DNA of 64,000 nucleotides from positions 97,501-161,500 of the forward strand of contig WBZZ01003694.1 of NCBI GenBank assembly GCA_019918135.1, given 5' to 3'. Made by a program: the position numbers and the translations under genes. The stretch comes from Paulinella micropora. Lineage: Eukaryota; Cercozoa; Imbricatea; Euglyphida; Paulinellidae. The notes beneath the pieces are model-generated. The model searched no databases and was not told where the DNA came from. It was given only the letters and a program-made list of their open reading frames with translations. This document shows, one piece after another, positions 38,276-51,382 of the stretch (the first letter of the stretch is position 1; every line of letters starts with the position of its first letter).

Positions 38276-40759
38276 AATGAGAACAAAAACAAGACAAGTA
38301 AGCATGAAGTAAATAAGAGAGAGAAAGAATTACACGTAGATATAGTATTATATGAAGCTTACCCCAGAAAGTCAGACAAACCTAGAAAGATAGGAATCAA
38401 GCTTTTTCACTATGCCTGTGGGCATTATGGGTTAACAAAGATGCGCCTATTGGCAAAAATTTTGAACATTAAGTTAGTTGGTGACGAGAGCGATGTGAGA
38501 TTTTGCGAATCTTGCATGATAGGAAAGTCTAAACGTTTGCCACGTTTTGCAGTTAATACAATAGAAAAAGCCCAAAAGCCAGGTATAATTCTACACATAG
38601 ACACATCAGGACCGTGGGCAACTAGATCAATAGGTGGTAAACGGTATAAATTTTCGGTCACCGACGACTACTCACTGTTCATTCTTGACTTTTATTTAGC
38701 CCATAAGAATGAGTTTGTAGATTGCTTAAAACAAGCTGTAGCCTTTTATGAGAGACAGACAGGAAACAAAGTAAAGGAAATTCGTCCAGATCAAGAATTC
38801 CATATTCCGGAGGAAGTCATTAAGTGGTGGAAAAATATTCGCTTTATTTGGAAAACCTCCGCGACAAACGATAAAGACGGGAATCCTATTGCGGAAAAAG
38901 TGAATGATATTACGGCGGGGCCTGCACGAGCAATGAGATATCACGCTAAATTACCGCCGCAATTCTGGGCAGAATTAGAACACGCAGCAACAACCATTCA
39001 CAACATACTACCGGCAATTCACGGGGAACGCAAAGGAATTTCGCCTTATGAGCAGCTGTTAGGTAGAAAACCAACATTCTTTCATTTAAAACCAATAGGA
39101 TGTATGGGTGTGTTACATATACCTAAGACTAAAGTGCGGAAGGGAGAGTACAGAGGGAAAAAGGTGATGCTAGTAGGATATGATCTATTTCGGGAACTAT
39201 ACCGCGTATGGGATGGTAAGAAGATAATTTCCGGAGTGAGAGATGTGAGATTTAATATTCACAAAATCGGTAAACAAGCTCATCCTCCTAAACTAGTGTC
39301 GTGGGATAATGATGACTCTGAGGGGGAGAATGAGAATGAGAGCGAGCAACCACACACATCTCCACAAGCGTCACCACCCCAATCACCACCCCAATCACCA
39401 CCTCAATCACCTAAGTCACCGCACAACGTCAACAAAGACCACCCAACAACACACTTTGATGAAGTTGAGGGGGAGACAGAGAATGTTTATATCGATGCGA
39501 ATGAGAATGAGCATGAAAATGAGCATGTGGAGAGGAATACATTGGATCACAAACATACACGCCTACACACAAGTCCAGAGCCACATTATCCACAACAATT
39601 ACCCCCAGAGCACAAGATCAAGCCACAAGAGCATACGAATGAACAAGATCCAACAGATCCACTAAAAATACATGAAAGAAGAGCATACGAAGAAAAATCA
39701 CCACCATCTAAGGGATTAACGTGGGAGCAGAGTCAGAGAGTAACGGAGAGTAACATAATCCCCGGTAAAAGACAGCGCAAGGCAGTAGAGAGATTTACCC
39801 CTAGCAATGAGCCCAAGAGAGAAAAGAGAGAGGCTCAAGAGCTAATAGGTAAGGTAGTAAGAGTGCCCGCGCGTGCATGGGGAGATGGATGGGCGAAGAA
39901 AAAGTACGGTGAGGGATGGGAGAGCATAGTACGAGTAGGGGTAGTCAGCAGAGTGAGTGACCCCAGAGATAGACTCGTAGTTAGAGACAGACCTCAGCCC
40001 ACCCACATAGTTAAGTTTGAAGACGAAGAAGAACGGATGTTGAATTCGGAAATCCTCAAATACTCCGTGAAAGATCCCGAATACCCGTTACAAAGTCCCG
40101 CTAATATGTTTTTATGCGATGACCGTATGGTGGCAGATGAGATTCGTGATTTTTATTTGTATGTAGATATCAGAGTACCCAAAGATGTCATAGAGGAAGG
40201 TTTGACAGCTAAAGATGTTTTAGAGGGTATGAAAACAGAGCTAAAAGCTCTTCAATCCTTTAACACATACACATGGGTACCCCATAAGGAGGCAAGCAAG
40301 GCAGGAGTTAGTAAGATAGTTAGATTGACATGGGTTCACAAAGTAAAGTTAGATGAGAATGGGGAAAAGTTCATAAAGTCTCGTTTAGCTTTACGGGGAG
40401 ATATGTTAGAACCCGGTGTTAGCTATAACCCAGATCAGCTCTTTGTTCCTTGCGCCGCGCACCATTCACTTTTATTTCTCGCCAAACTAGCTGCCTGGCA
40501 CAAACACAAACTATACGGCATAGATTTTAAAAATGCATACCTAAATGCTCGTATGAATGACCCTGTTTATGCATATGCGCCAGAGAGTGTAGACAGAGAA
40601 GGGCATGAGGGGATGATATGGCGTATAGATGGTGCTTTATATGGTGCACCACAGGCAGGAAGAAGATGGTATGAGATATTAGCACCCAAGTTAGAGGAGC
40701 TAGGTTTCAGGTTGCTAGATTCAGACTTATGTATGTTTGTAGAAAATGATAAGCTTTGA
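38252..40759 (+). pseudogene. pol: Copy B integrase and RT, truncated
   Basis: Open from the frameshift point, first ATG 38441. Integrase finger and triad (HIDTSG, RPDQEF, AEKVN) are complete; RT reaches DLCMFVENDK. One A of AAA is missing at ~40751, giving a TGA just before the FHVDD catalytic motif. Copy C has the same loss. A Pro/Gln/Ser repeat (PPQSPPQSPPQSP) links IN and RT. Confidence 0.88.
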
Positions 40760-41580
40760 GAGAGGCGATAGTAGGGATATTTCATGTTGATGACTTGTTG
40801 TTCACAGCACCAAACAAACAAGCATATGAGCGTTTTGCGTCCGCATTAGAAAAACATTTCCTGCTCAAAAGACTTGGTATAGCCCGTGAATTCAAAGGAA
40901 TAGAGATAGAGCAATCGAACGGGAAAATCATTTTGCATCAGCGAAAATATCAGCAGCAGATACTAAAAGAGGTAGGTTACGATTCTGCTAAACCCGTCAG
41001 TACTCCAGCGCAAGAACATTTCACGGAACTGTCGGAATCAGCCAGCTTGCGAAAATTTTCAATTCCTAGTCTAGTTGGTCGTTTGCTATTTCTCGCAAAG
41101 ATGACAAGACCCGATATAGAACAAGCACTAAATTCGGCAAGTGTCATGCAAACTATCGATAAGGGAATAACTTATGCGATGTTAGGCAGAATCTTTCGTT
41201 ATTTAGTTAACTCTTATCGAGGTTTAGCTTACCATGAGCCTAAGTCAGAGCAGGAAGGGCAAACCTATCCAAAACTTTCCATGTGGCCCGACGCGGCTCA
41301 CAAAGTTTGTAAGAAAACAGGGAAGTCCCGCACTGGATTCGTGATCCTATGGGGCAGCGATCCCGTTGCATGGTTATCAAAGCGACAGAGTCGCATCGCC
41401 CTGAGTTCCAATGATGCTGAAATATTTGCAGCGACTGAGTGCATTAGAGAGGGACTTGCTCTAAAACACATCACACAAGAACTAAACATAGCACAAAAGA
41501 ACCCGATAGAATTATTTGAGGATAACTCCCAAACAATCTTAGCGGCAGAGAGGGGTATGTCAGGTAATAGAACTCACTAA
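40756..41580 (+). pseudogene. pol: Copy B RT C-terminal part and RNase H
   Basis: Starts out of context at the frame break and holds FHVDDLLF, the rest of RT, and RNase H (MWPDAAH, SSNDAEIFA, FEDNSQT). Ends after GNRTH through the same 4-base insertion as copy A. Confidence 0.87.
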
Positions 41581-42187
41581 ACACTTACCTTTAGAATTAC
41601 AATTTATGCACCACCTACAGAGAGACGGTGAGATTAAGTTTGTAAAAGTAGGTACGAAAAAGCAGATAGGTGATGTAATGACAAAATATTTACGGAAACA
41701 GCAATAAGAGTATTTACTTAACAAATTTACGGTAAAGATCGAGTAATTTCTGGATTTGCATGTCCACTCACTTATGTTTGCTTTGAGTGTTTTGTGCAGT
41801 TTGTTGCTTGTTGCAGCAGCTTTGTTTTGCGCATTTAAGTTGGTGATAGCCTCGCGGCTGCCGGCCTCGCATGGTAGTCCGGGTCGGCGATCCAGCCTCG
41901 GACTGCTCGACGCCCCTGCTTTTCTATCATTCTTTCTGTCCTAGAATAGGAAATCTAAAATTTTTCGATTTTGAGCGGATACCCTCTACGGGAAGCGCTT
42001 GCAAATTTTTGAGCACATACATACTTCATACATGTTACTGCATGACTACATATATACATGCATAGAGGATGTGATGAAATTGGGAGTTGATGACCTTCGG
42101 GTTACACATAACTGATCCTCACCACTATTGTTTCATATTACACAGTGGCCACTAATATAGCCTATGACTTGCGACTAAGGGGGACGT
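41581..42187 (+). other. Copy B 3' region with inverted GC-rich block
   Basis: Out-of-frame RNase H end, then noncoding tail nearly identical to copy A. The GC-rich block is at 41833-41918 in the A-type orientation. The polypurine tract precedes 42188. Confidence 0.75.
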
Positions 42188-42495
42188 TGTAATGTACTAC
42201 TAATACCCGTTACTCCACCTAGACAATTTACCGGTAATTTGGATAGTCTTAGTCAAAGGCAGGTTCATAGGCCGGACAGTTATTAATACCTTTATTACTG
42301 ACAAGGACACTTTCTAGAGTATTCGCGAATCATAGTCTGGAATGCCTAGAATCAAATGAGTATTACCATTCTGTAAAGGTCATAACATCATAAATTTGTG
42401 TGACCCAAAGTCATTAAAAGTCTTTTCTTCGGTTATCAGGCTATACCCTTAGCGGGGTAGCTTCCCTAAACTCTGCGTTTGAGTGATAGATTACT
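42188..42495 (+). repeat. Copia LTR shared by copies B and C
   Basis: 308 bp, differing from 34945-35252 at perhaps one base (AAAGGCAGG against ATAGGCAGG). Confidence 0.85.
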
Positions 42496-42497
42496 TT

Positions 42498-42513
42498 GGT
42501 TATGAGCCTTGTC
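42498..42513 (+). other. Putative primer-binding site with gag ATG (copy C)
   Basis: Identical to 35255-35270; the ATG is at 42502. Confidence 0.6.
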
Positions 42514-43503
42514 AAGGAGGCAAGCGTGCCAAAGCACGTATTGAGTCAAGTGCCCATATTCGAGGGCAACGACCAAAGCTTTTGGCCTTGGTCAAGCAAG
42601 TTTCAGAAGCACATGCAGGGGATATCTGTCCACGTGGCAGAGATGGTATCTGTGGCATTAGCCGACCCAGCTAAAGCCAAAAGGGATTTTCCTTACGACG
42701 AAGCAAGGGCTAAGACGGCAGAAGACATAGAAGAGCCCGACACGCCCATAAGTGATAGTGAGGAAGATGAAGAGTCAGACACCTCTCAGAGAGGAAGACA
42801 GAGACCCCAGACAAAGAAAGAAGATATCAAACAGCCAGAAGGTTGGGATAAAATGACAGCAGAACAAAAGAGAGAGTGGAAAGAGAAAGAAGCAAGGAAA
42901 AAGAAAAGACAAAGTATGAAACAACACACAAGAAGAAAGACGGCTATCTGCAAAGAGAAGAAATATTATGAAAGGATGAAAACTTTGCAGTTATGCCTGT
43001 CTGTGGCTTTTTCCAAAGACAATGTATCTAATTTCCTGCGAACACAGAAGACGAAAGGACCCATTGAAGAGTTGATAGTAGTAAGAGATCAATGGGGAGG
43101 CATTTCCGGAGCAGGTAGGTACATGTTAGAGGAAGAGTTTGAGAGAACGAGACCAAGGGCAGGTCAGAGGTATGTAGACTGGCTAAATGAATTTCTCGCA
43201 AAGAAAATCCAGCTTGAAAGTTTACGTGGGGCGCCATTTTCCGATGAGGAAGCAAAGAGAAAGCTATTTAAGAAATTGCGCTACCATCCAGCTTTCGGGG
43301 ATAAATTTCAGGTGGACCACTATGATCTCCCGGCCAGACTAAGACCAAATTTCTCGGAACTATGCGAAGCATCTAAGGAAAGATGGTTAATGTGGAAGAA
43401 AAAGAAAGACGTAACAATTTCCGTGAGAGAAAAACCCAAATTCGCAAAGACAACAACAAGAAATCTCGGGATGGCAAGCAGCGGCAAGAGACCAATCTCC
43501 TGA
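42502..43503 (+). pseudogene. gag: Copy C Gag, N-terminal part, frameshifted
   Basis: Identical to copy B until one G of GGG is lost near 43395 (AATGTGGAAG against AATGTGGGAAG); the last ~35 codons are out of frame and the CCHC knuckle is not reached. Confidence 0.87.
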
Positions 43504-43901
43504 TGGATAATAAAGGGAAAAGGGGAGACAATAAACCGGGACCAAAGACAGCTCCAAACTGGACGCTCAAAGTCACGTGTTTCGGATGTGATGCCAAAGG
43601 CCATACCATGAGATATTGTCCGGTGATTTCGGAAAAGTTCCGCAAAGAAGGAAAATTAAAACGGAATCAAACGGAAGACAAAGGCACGGAACAAGAAAAG
43701 AACGAACAAAAGAACAATTACAAAAACAAAAAGAAACCCTTTCATAAGAAAAAGAAAGCACTCACTTTGATAACAACCGGCAACGACAAAAACGAAGACG
43801 AACAAAGTGACTCTGATACAAACGTTGCTTTAATCCATATGGGGAACACTTATGATAAGAGCGATGATGATGAGGAAGAAAGAGAAAGAGATGACGAGTA
43901 A
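43383..43901 (+). pseudogene. gag: Copy C Gag, knuckle segment
   Basis: The Gag frame after the missing G; includes the CCHC knuckle CFGCDAKGHTMRYC and the basic stretch. Ends at the TAA shared with B and D (43899). Confidence 0.85.
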
Positions 43902-44990
43902 CCAAGCTCACCTCATCACAAATCTACAAGTCCCCAAGCCCTTTTGAACGATACAAAGACTACACCTAGGGTAGGGAATAGACGTAGTGAGAGTGGAGAA
44001 GGACGGGAAGTGCGGTTAGTATCGGCCACCCTACGAGGTCCCTCCTCACTACGGGGAGAAGGCAAGGAAGTGCGGTTAGTATCCGCCACCCCACGATGTT
44101 CCCCAGTCACCCCTAACCCTAACGAAACTCCTTTGAGGCTTGAGAGTTCTTACGGAGTCACGCCTGACACAAAATGTGCCGGAATAAACAGACGCAAAAA
44201 ACCGTGTAATGTTTCCGTTGAAAAATCAAAAGGAAAAGGAATATACGCAAATCACGCGAAACGATTATCTTATGCGAGGTACTGCGGATATCACGCCACA
44301 CAAGACCCAGATTATCCGGAGTTGGATTTGTCGGTAAGTCCCGTGTTGCGTCCCCCCAAATCTCCTTACTACCCAGACGAACGAGGTCTTAAAGCTGCGG
44401 CATTGGAAAAGTCTCATAAAATTACGCAAAGACTCGTTTTCGGGGAATTTGAAACTTTACTTGACACCAAAATTTCCACAAGTCCACAAGTCTCGCAAAA
44501 TATTCCGCAACAACCACGCAAACATAATCCATTTTCTAGTCTGCGGACCGGCCAGAGCAGAGAAGGGAGAGAAGAGAGTGGAGTGGATGAGGGAGAGCAA
44601 CGACTTGGGCCCACTTCTGTCAACAAGTTTGGCAACCAAATAGGTCCCACCTCACGACAACTCCAAATCTCTAGTTCTAGACCAATCACAGCACTCCCAC
44701 CAACACAGACAACAAACACGCAACCCATCAACCCTCCCGTCATAACCTTCAAAGATATAAATGAAATAGCTAAAACGTTGATGAATGAGTGCGTGAGGGG
44801 AATGAATGGAGAAGTGATGCGTGTCGTGAGTGGCGAGCTAGAGAGAGATGACTTTTTGACTGACATAGTAAGAGCAATAGAAGGAGTGTACTTGGAGAGA
44901 GCAGTCAGACAGAGTCCCATCACTACACCTCCACAACTCACAGAAGAGGGACAAGGTGAGGGTAGAGGAGTCTCTGAGGGTGAACTATAA
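43902..44990 (+). pseudogene. gag: Copy C Gag, segment between shared stops
   Basis: Same frame as the knuckle segment; carries the second Cys/His module. Ends at the second shared TAA (44988). Confidence 0.84.
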
Positions 44991-45497
44991 ACAGAGACAG
45001 AGACAGAAGGAGAGACAGAGCATGTACTGATACATGTGAGAAAAAGGGTGATGAAAAAGAGAGACATGACAGTACAGGATAGTGGAGCAAGCACAGACAT
45101 ATCATGCAGAGAAGACAGATTGACGGATGTCGATGAGATAGACCCGGTAGAACTACTGACAGGTAATGGAGAAAGGGAGTTGAGTAAGTCAGGAAGAGCT
45201 AGGCTGACTGTGATAGATGGGAAAGGAAGGCCTAGAGCAGTAGAAAAGAAGATGTTACTCGACACTACCTTACCAGTTAGCATAGTCTCTACAGGACAGA
45301 TGGACCACAGACACAACAGATCAGTCATCCACCAAAACGGACAGTTAGTAATACTCAAACACCCCATCCACATTAACGAGAGTGACATATTAGTAAGGGG
45401 AAGATTAACTAAGAGTATGATATATAGATGGGATGACGAATATGATGAACCATTGAAAGTCAACGAAAGATATGATCCTTTCGCAACAAGGGGGTAG
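44991..45497 (+). pseudogene. Copy C protease
   Basis: DSGASTDISC active site to TAG 45495. Intact in itself, but cut off from Gag by the upstream stop. Confidence 0.84.
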
Positions 45498-45517
45498 AAG
45501 GGGAGGGAAGCCCCACA
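45488..45517 (+). promoter_or_regulatory. Candidate -1 frameshift site, copy C
   Basis: AAGGGGG before TAG (45495), then GGGGAGGGAAGCCCC hairpin; the integrase frame is -1. Confidence 0.55.
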
Positions 45518-48001
45518 AATGAGAACAAAAACAAGACAAGTAAGCATGAAGTAAATAAGAGAGAGAAAGAATTACACGTAGATATAGTATTATATGAAGC
45601 TTACCCCAGAAAGTCAGACAAACCTAGAAAGATAGGAATCAAGCTTTTTCACTATGCCTGTGGGCATTATGGGTTAACAAAGATGCGCCTATTGGCAAAA
45701 ATTTTGAACATTAAGTTAGTTGGTGACGAGAGCGATGTGAGATTTTGCGAATCTTGCATGATAGGAAAGTCTAAACGTTTGCCACGTTTTGCAGTTAATA
45801 CAATAGAAAAAGCCCAAAAGCCAGGTATAATTCTACACATAGACACATCAGGACCGTGGGCAACTAGATCAATAGGTGGTAAACGGTATAAATTTTCGGT
45901 CACCGACGACTACTCACTGTTCATTCTTGACTTTTATTTAGCCCATAAGAATGAGTTTGTAGATTGCTTAAAACAAGCTGTAGCCTTTTATGAGAGACAG
46001 ACAGGAAACAAAGTAAAGGAAATTCGTCCAGATCAAGAATTCCATATTCCGGAGGAAGTCATTAAGTGGTGGAAAAATATTCGCTTTATTTGGAAAACCT
46101 CCGCGACAAACGATAAAGACGGGAATCCTATTGCGGAAAAAGTGAATGATATTACGGCGGGGCCTGCACGAGCAATGAGATATCACGCTAAATTACCGCC
46201 GCAATTCTGGGCAGAATTAGAACACGCAGCAACAACCATTCACAACATACTACCGGCAATTCACGGGGAACGCAAAGGAATTTCGCCTTATGAGCAGCTG
46301 TTAGGTAGAAAACCAACATTCTTTCATTTAAAACCAATAGGATGTATGGGTGTGTTACATATACCTAAGACTAAAGTGCGGAAGGGAGAGTACAGAGGGA
46401 AAAAGGTGATGCTAGTAGGATATGATCTATTTCGGGAACTATACCGCGTATGGGATGGTAAGAAGATAATTTCCGGAGTGAGAGATGTGAGATTTAATAT
46501 TCACAAAATCGGTAAACAAGCTCATCCTCCTAAACTAGTGTCGTGGGATAATGATGACTCTGAGGGGGAGAATGAGAATGAGAGCGAGCAACCACACACA
46601 TCTCCACAAGCGTCACCACCCCAATCACCACCCCAATCACCACCTCAATCACCTAAGTCACCGCACAACGTCAACAAAGACCACCCAACAACACACTTTG
46701 ATGAAGTTGAGGGGGAGACAGAGAATGTTAATATCGATGCGAATGAGAATGAGCATGAAAATGAGCATGTGGAGAGGAATACATTGGATCACAAACATAC
46801 ACGCCTACACACAAGTCCAGAGCCACATTATCCACAACAATTACCCCCAGAGCACAAGATCAAGCCACAAGAGCATACGAATGAACAAGATCCAACAGAT
46901 CCACTAAAAATACATGAAAGAAGAGCATACGAAGAAAAATCACCACCATCTAAGGGATTAACGTGGGAGCAGAGTCAGAGAGTAACGGAGAGTAACATAA
47001 TCCCCGGTAAAAGACAGCGCAAGGCAGTAGAGAGATTTACCCCTAGCAATGAGCCCAAGAGAGAAAAGAGAGAGGCTCAAGAGCTAATAGGTAAGGTAGT
47101 AAGAGTGCCCGCGCGTGCATGGGGAGATGGATGGGCGAAGAAAAAGTACGGTGAGGGATGGGAGAGCATAGTACGAGTAGGGGTAGTCAGCAGAGTGAGT
47201 GACCCCAGAGATAGACTCGTAGTTAGAGACAGACCTCAGCCCACCCACATAGTTAAGTTTGAAGACGAAGAAGAACGGATGTTGAATTCGGAAATCCTCA
47301 AATACTCCGTGAAAGATCCCGAATACCCGTTACAAAGTCCCGCTAATATGTTTTTATGCGATGACCGTATGGTGGCAGATGAGATTCGTGATTTTTATTT
47401 GTATGTAGATATCAGAGTACCCAAAGATGTCATAGAGGAAGGTTTGACAGCTAAAGATGTTTTAGAGGGTATGAAAACAGAGCTAAAAGCTCTTCAATCC
47501 TTTAACACATACACATGGGTACCCCATAAGGAGGCAAGCAAGGCAGGAGTTAGTAAGATAGTTAGATTGACATGGGTTCACAAAGTAAAGTTAGATGAGA
47601 ATGGGGAAAAGTTCATAAAGTCTCGTTTAGCTTTACGGGGAGATATGTTAGAACCCGGTGTTAGCTATAACCCAGATCAGCTCTTTGTTCCTTGCGCCGC
47701 GCACCATTCACTTTTATTTCTCGCCAAACTAGCTGCCTGGCACAAACACAAACTATACGGCATAGATTTTAAAAATGCATACCTAAATGCTCGTATGAAT
47801 GACCCTGTTTATGCATATGCGCCAGAGAGTGTAGACAGAGAAGGGCATGAGGGGATGATATGGCGTATAGATGGTGCTTTATATGGTGCACCACAGGCAG
47901 GAAGAAGATGGTATGAGATATTAGCACTCAAGTTAGAGGAGCTAGGTTTCAGGTTGCTAGATTCAGACTTATGTATGTTTGTAGAAAATAATAAGCTTTG
48001 A
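45494..48001 (+). pseudogene. pol: Copy C integrase and RT, truncated
   Basis: As copy B, first ATG 45683, with complete integrase motifs; RT ends in VENNK because of the same missing A (~47993) just before FHVDD. A few private substitutions (LALKLEE for LAPKLEE, NNK for NDK). Confidence 0.88.
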
Positions 48002-48984
48002 GAGAGGCGATAGTAGGGATATTTCATGTTGATGACTTGTTGTTCACCGCACCAAACAAACAAGCATATGAGCGTTTTGCGTCCGCATTAGAAAAACATT
48101 TCCTGCTCAAAAGACTTGGTATAGCCCGTGAATTCAAAGGAATAGAGATAGAGCAATCGAACGGGAAAATCATTTTGCATCAGCGAAAATATCAGCAGCA
48201 GATACTAAAAGAGGTAGGTTACGATTCTGCTAAACCCGTCAGTACTCCAGCGCAAGAACATTTCACGGAACTGTCGGAATCAGCTAGCTTGCGAAAATTT
48301 TCAATTCCTAGTCTAGTTGGTCGTTTGCTATTTCTCGCAAAGATGACAAGACCCGATATAGAACAAGCACTAAATTCGGCAAGTGTCATGCAAACTATCG
48401 ATAAGGGAATAACTTATGCGATGTTAGGCAGAATCTTTCGTTATTTAGTTAACTCTTATCGAGGTTTAGCTTACCATGAGCCTAAGTCAGAGCAAGAAGG
48501 GCAAACCTATCCAAAACTTTCCATGTGGCCCGATGCGGCTCACAAAGTTTGTAAGAAAACAGGGAAGTCCCGCACTGGATTCGTGATCCTATGGGGCAGC
48601 GATCCAGTTGCATGGTTATCAAAGCGACAGAGTCGCATCGCCCTGAGTTCCAATGATACTGAAATATTTGCAGCAACTGAGTGCATTAGAGAGGGACTTG
48701 CACTAAAACACATTACACAAGAACTAAACATAGCCCAAAAGAGCCCGATAGAATTATTCGAGGATAACTCTCAAACAGTCTTAGCGGCAGAGAGGGGTAT
48801 GTCAAGTAATAGAACTAAACACTTACCTTTAGAATTACACTTTATGCACCACCTACAGAGAGACGGTGAGATTAAGTTTGTAAAAGTAGGTACGAAGAAG
48901 CAGATAGGTGATGTAATGACAAAATATTTACCGAAAGAACAATTCGAGTATTTACTTAACAAATTTACGGTAAAGCTCAAGTAA
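47998..48984 (+). pseudogene. pol: Copy C RT C-terminal part and complete RNase H
   Basis: FHVDDLLF, RT end, and an RNase H that runs to its natural end (GDVMTKYLPKEQFEYLLNKF). It has SSNDTEIFA instead of SSNDAEIFA next to the second acidic residue. The 4-base lesion of A/B is absent; similarity to D/E starts in this region. Confidence 0.88.
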
Positions 48985-49433
48985 TTTCGGGATTTGCGTG
49001 TCCACTCACCTATATTTGCTTTGAGTGTTTTGTGCAGTTTGTTGCTTGTTGCAATAGCTTTGTTTTGCGCAGGGGTCAAGAGCCGTCGAGCCGAGGCTGG
49101 GTAGCCGACTGCCACGCGAGGCCGGCAGCCGCGAGGCTTTCCTTGGCTAACTTAGCCATTTAAATTCTTTCTATCATTCTTTCTGTCCTAGAATAGGAAA
49201 TCTAAATTTTTTTTTTTTTTTTTGCTACCCTCTACGGGAAGCGCTTGCAAATTTTTGAACACATACATACTTCATACATGTTACTGCATGACTACACATA
49301 TATACATACATAGAGGATGTGATGTAAATGGGAGTTGATATTTAACCTTCGGGTAACCCATAATTGATCCTCAACACTATTTTTTCATATTTACACACTA
49401 ATATAGCCTATGACTTGCGACTAAGGGGAGCGT
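48985..49433 (+). other. Copy C 3' noncoding region, forward GC-rich block
   Basis: The GC-rich block at 49071-49165 has the opposite orientation to that of copies A and B. A poly-T run of ~18 lies near 49207-49223. AAGGGGAGC before 49434 is the polypurine tract. Confidence 0.75.
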
Positions 49434-49741
49434 TGTAATGTACTACTAATACCCGTTACTCCACCTAGACAATTTACCGGTAATTTGGATAGTCTTAGTC
49501 ATAGGCAGGTTCATAGGCCGGACAGTTATTAATACCTTTATTACTGACAAGGACACTTTCTAGAGTATTCGCGAATCATAGTCTGGAATGCCTAGAATCA
49601 AATGAGTATTACCATTCTGTAAAGGTCATAACATCATAAATTTGTGTGACCCAAAGTCATTAAAAGTCTTTTCTTCGGTTATCAGGCTATACCCTTAGCG
49701 GGGTAGCTTCCCTAAACTCTGCGTTTGAGTGATAGATTACT
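49434..49741 (+). repeat. Copia LTR shared by copies C and D
   Basis: 308 bp, matching 34945-35252 essentially base for base. Confidence 0.85.
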
Positions 49742-49743
49742 TT

Positions 49744-49759
49744 GGTTATGAGCCTTGTC
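49744..49759 (+). other. Putative primer-binding site with gag ATG (copy D)
   Basis: Identical to the other copies; ATG at 49748. Confidence 0.6.
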
Positions 49760-51148
49760 AAGGAGGCAAGCGTGCCAAAGCACGTATTGAGTCAAGTGCC
49801 CATATTCGAGGGCAACGACCAAAGCTTTTGGCCTTGGTCAAGCAAGTTTCAGAAGCACATGCAGGGGATATCTGTCCACGTGGCAGAGATGGTATCTGTG
49901 GCATTAGCCGACCCAGCTAAAGCCAAAAGGGATTTTCCTTACGACGAAGCAAGGGCTAAGACGGCAGAAGACATAGAAGAGCCCGACACGCCCATAAGTG
50001 ATAGTGAGGAAGATGAAGAGTCAGACACCTCTCAGAGAGGAAGACAGAGACCCCAGACAAAGAAAGAAGATATCAAACAGCCAGAAGGTTGGGATAAAAT
50101 GACAGCAGAACAAAAGAGAGAGTGGAAAGAGAAAGAAGCAAGGAAAAAGAAAAGACAAAGTATGAAACAACACACAAGAAGAAAGACAGCTATCCGCAAA
50201 GAGAAGAAATATTATGAAAGGATGAAAACTTTGCAGTTATGCCTGTCTGTGGCTTTTTCCAAAGACAATGTATCTAATTTCCTGCGAACACAGAAGACGA
50301 AAGGACCCATTGAAGAGTTGATAGTAGTAAGAGATCAATGGGGAGGCATTTCCGGAGCAGGTAGGTACATGTTAGAGGAAGAGTTTGAGAGAACGAGACC
50401 AAGGGCAGGTCAGAGGTATGTAGACTGGCTAAATGAATTTCTCGCAAAGAAAATCCAGCTTGAAAGTTTACGTGGGGCGCCATTTTCCGATGAGGAAGCA
50501 AAGAGAAAGCTATTTAAGAAATTGCGCTACCATCCAGCTTTCGGGGATAAATTTCAGGTGGACCACTATGATCTCCCGGCCAGACTAAGACCAAATTTCT
50601 CGGAACTATGCGAAGCATCTAAGGAAAGATGGTTAATGTGGGAAGAAAAAGAAAGACGTAACAATTTCCGTGAGAGAAAAACCCAAATTCGCAAAGACAA
50701 CAACAAGAAATCTCGGGATGGCAAGCAGCGGCAAGAGACCAATCTCCTGATGGATAATAAAGGGAAAAGGGGAGACAATAAACCGGGACCAAAGACAGCT
50801 CCAAACTGGACGCTCAAAGTCACGTGTTTCGGATGTGATGCCAAAGGCCATACCATGAGATATTGTCCGGTGATTTCGGAAAAGTTCCGCAAAGAAGGAA
50901 AATTAAAACGGAATCAAACGGAAGACAAAGGCACGGAACAAGAAAAGAACGAACAAAAGAACAATTACAAAAACAAAAAGAAACCCTTTCATAAGAAAAA
51001 GAAAGCACTCACTTTGATAACAACCGGCAACGACAAAAACGAAGACGAACAAAGTGACTCTGATACAAACGTTGCTTTAATCCATATGGGGAACACTTAT
51101 GATAAGAGCGATGATGATGAGGAAGAAAGAGAAAGAGATGACGAGTAA
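49748..51148 (+). CDS. gag: Copy D Gag, truncated by TAA
   Basis: Same 466-codon Gag as copy B with one change (AIRKEKK for AICKEKK); includes the CCHC knuckle and ends at TAA 51146. Confidence 0.86.
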   Translation: MSLVKEASVPKHVLSQVPIFEGNDQSFWPWSSKFQKHMQGISVHVAEMVSVALADPAKAKRDFPYDEARAKTAEDIEEPDTPISDSEEDEESDTSQRGRQRPQTKKEDIKQPEGWDKMTAEQKREWKEKEARKKKRQSMKQHTRRKTAIRKEKKYYERMKTLQLCLSVAFSKDNVSNFLRTQKTKGPIEELIVVRDQWGGISGAGRYMLEEEFERTRPRAGQRYVDWLNEFLAKKIQLESLRGAPFSDEEAKRKLFKKLRYHPAFGDKFQVDHYDLPARLRPNFSELCEASKERWLMWEEKERRNNFRERKTQIRKDNNKKSRDGKQRQETNLLMDNKGKRGDNKPGPKTAPNWTLKVTCFGCDAKGHTMRYCPVISEKFRKEGKLKRNQTEDKGTEQEKNEQKNNYKNKKKPFHKKKKALTLITTGNDKNEDEQSDSDTNVALIHMGNTYDKSDDDEEERERDDE

Positions 51149-51382
51149 CCAAGCTCACCTCATCACAAATCTACAAGTCCCCAAGCCCTTTTGAACGATA
51201 CAAAGACTACACCTAGGGTAGGGAATAGACGTAGTGAGAGTGGAGAAGGACGGGAAGTGCGGTTAGTATCGGCCACCCTACGAGGTCCCTCCTCACTACG
51301 GGGAGAAGGCAAGGAAGAGCGGTTAGTATCCGCCACCCCACGATGTTCCCCAGTCACCCCTAACCCTAACAAACTCCTTTGA
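51149..51382 (+). pseudogene. gag: Copy D Gag, repeat segment
   Basis: Arg/Ser-rich repeat region, ended by loss of one G (CCTAACAAACTCC against CCTAACGAAACTCC). Confidence 0.8.

Larger units (their letters stand above)
35253..42495 (+). mobile_element. Copia array copy B
   Basis: Body 35253-42187 plus LTR 42188-42495. Gag-PR has two in-frame TAA codons (36657, 37746). A missing A near 40751 breaks RT, and the 4-base insertion breaks RNase H. Its 5' and middle lesions match copy C; its 3' end matches copy A. Confidence 0.93.
42496..49741 (+). mobile_element. Copia array copy C
   Basis: Shares the two gag-region TAA codons and the RT A-deletion with copy B, adds a gag frameshift near 43395, and has the intact RNase H end and forward GC block of copies D and E. 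A mosaic unit. Confidence 0.93.

Noticed and set aside
37172..38305. Long antisense ORFs (~335-377 codons) opposite gag-protease, recurring in copies B-E
   Set aside because: They are reverse-strand shadows of purine-rich coding sequence, repeat only because the units repeat, and have no independent features beyond Ser/Leu-rich low-complexity content.
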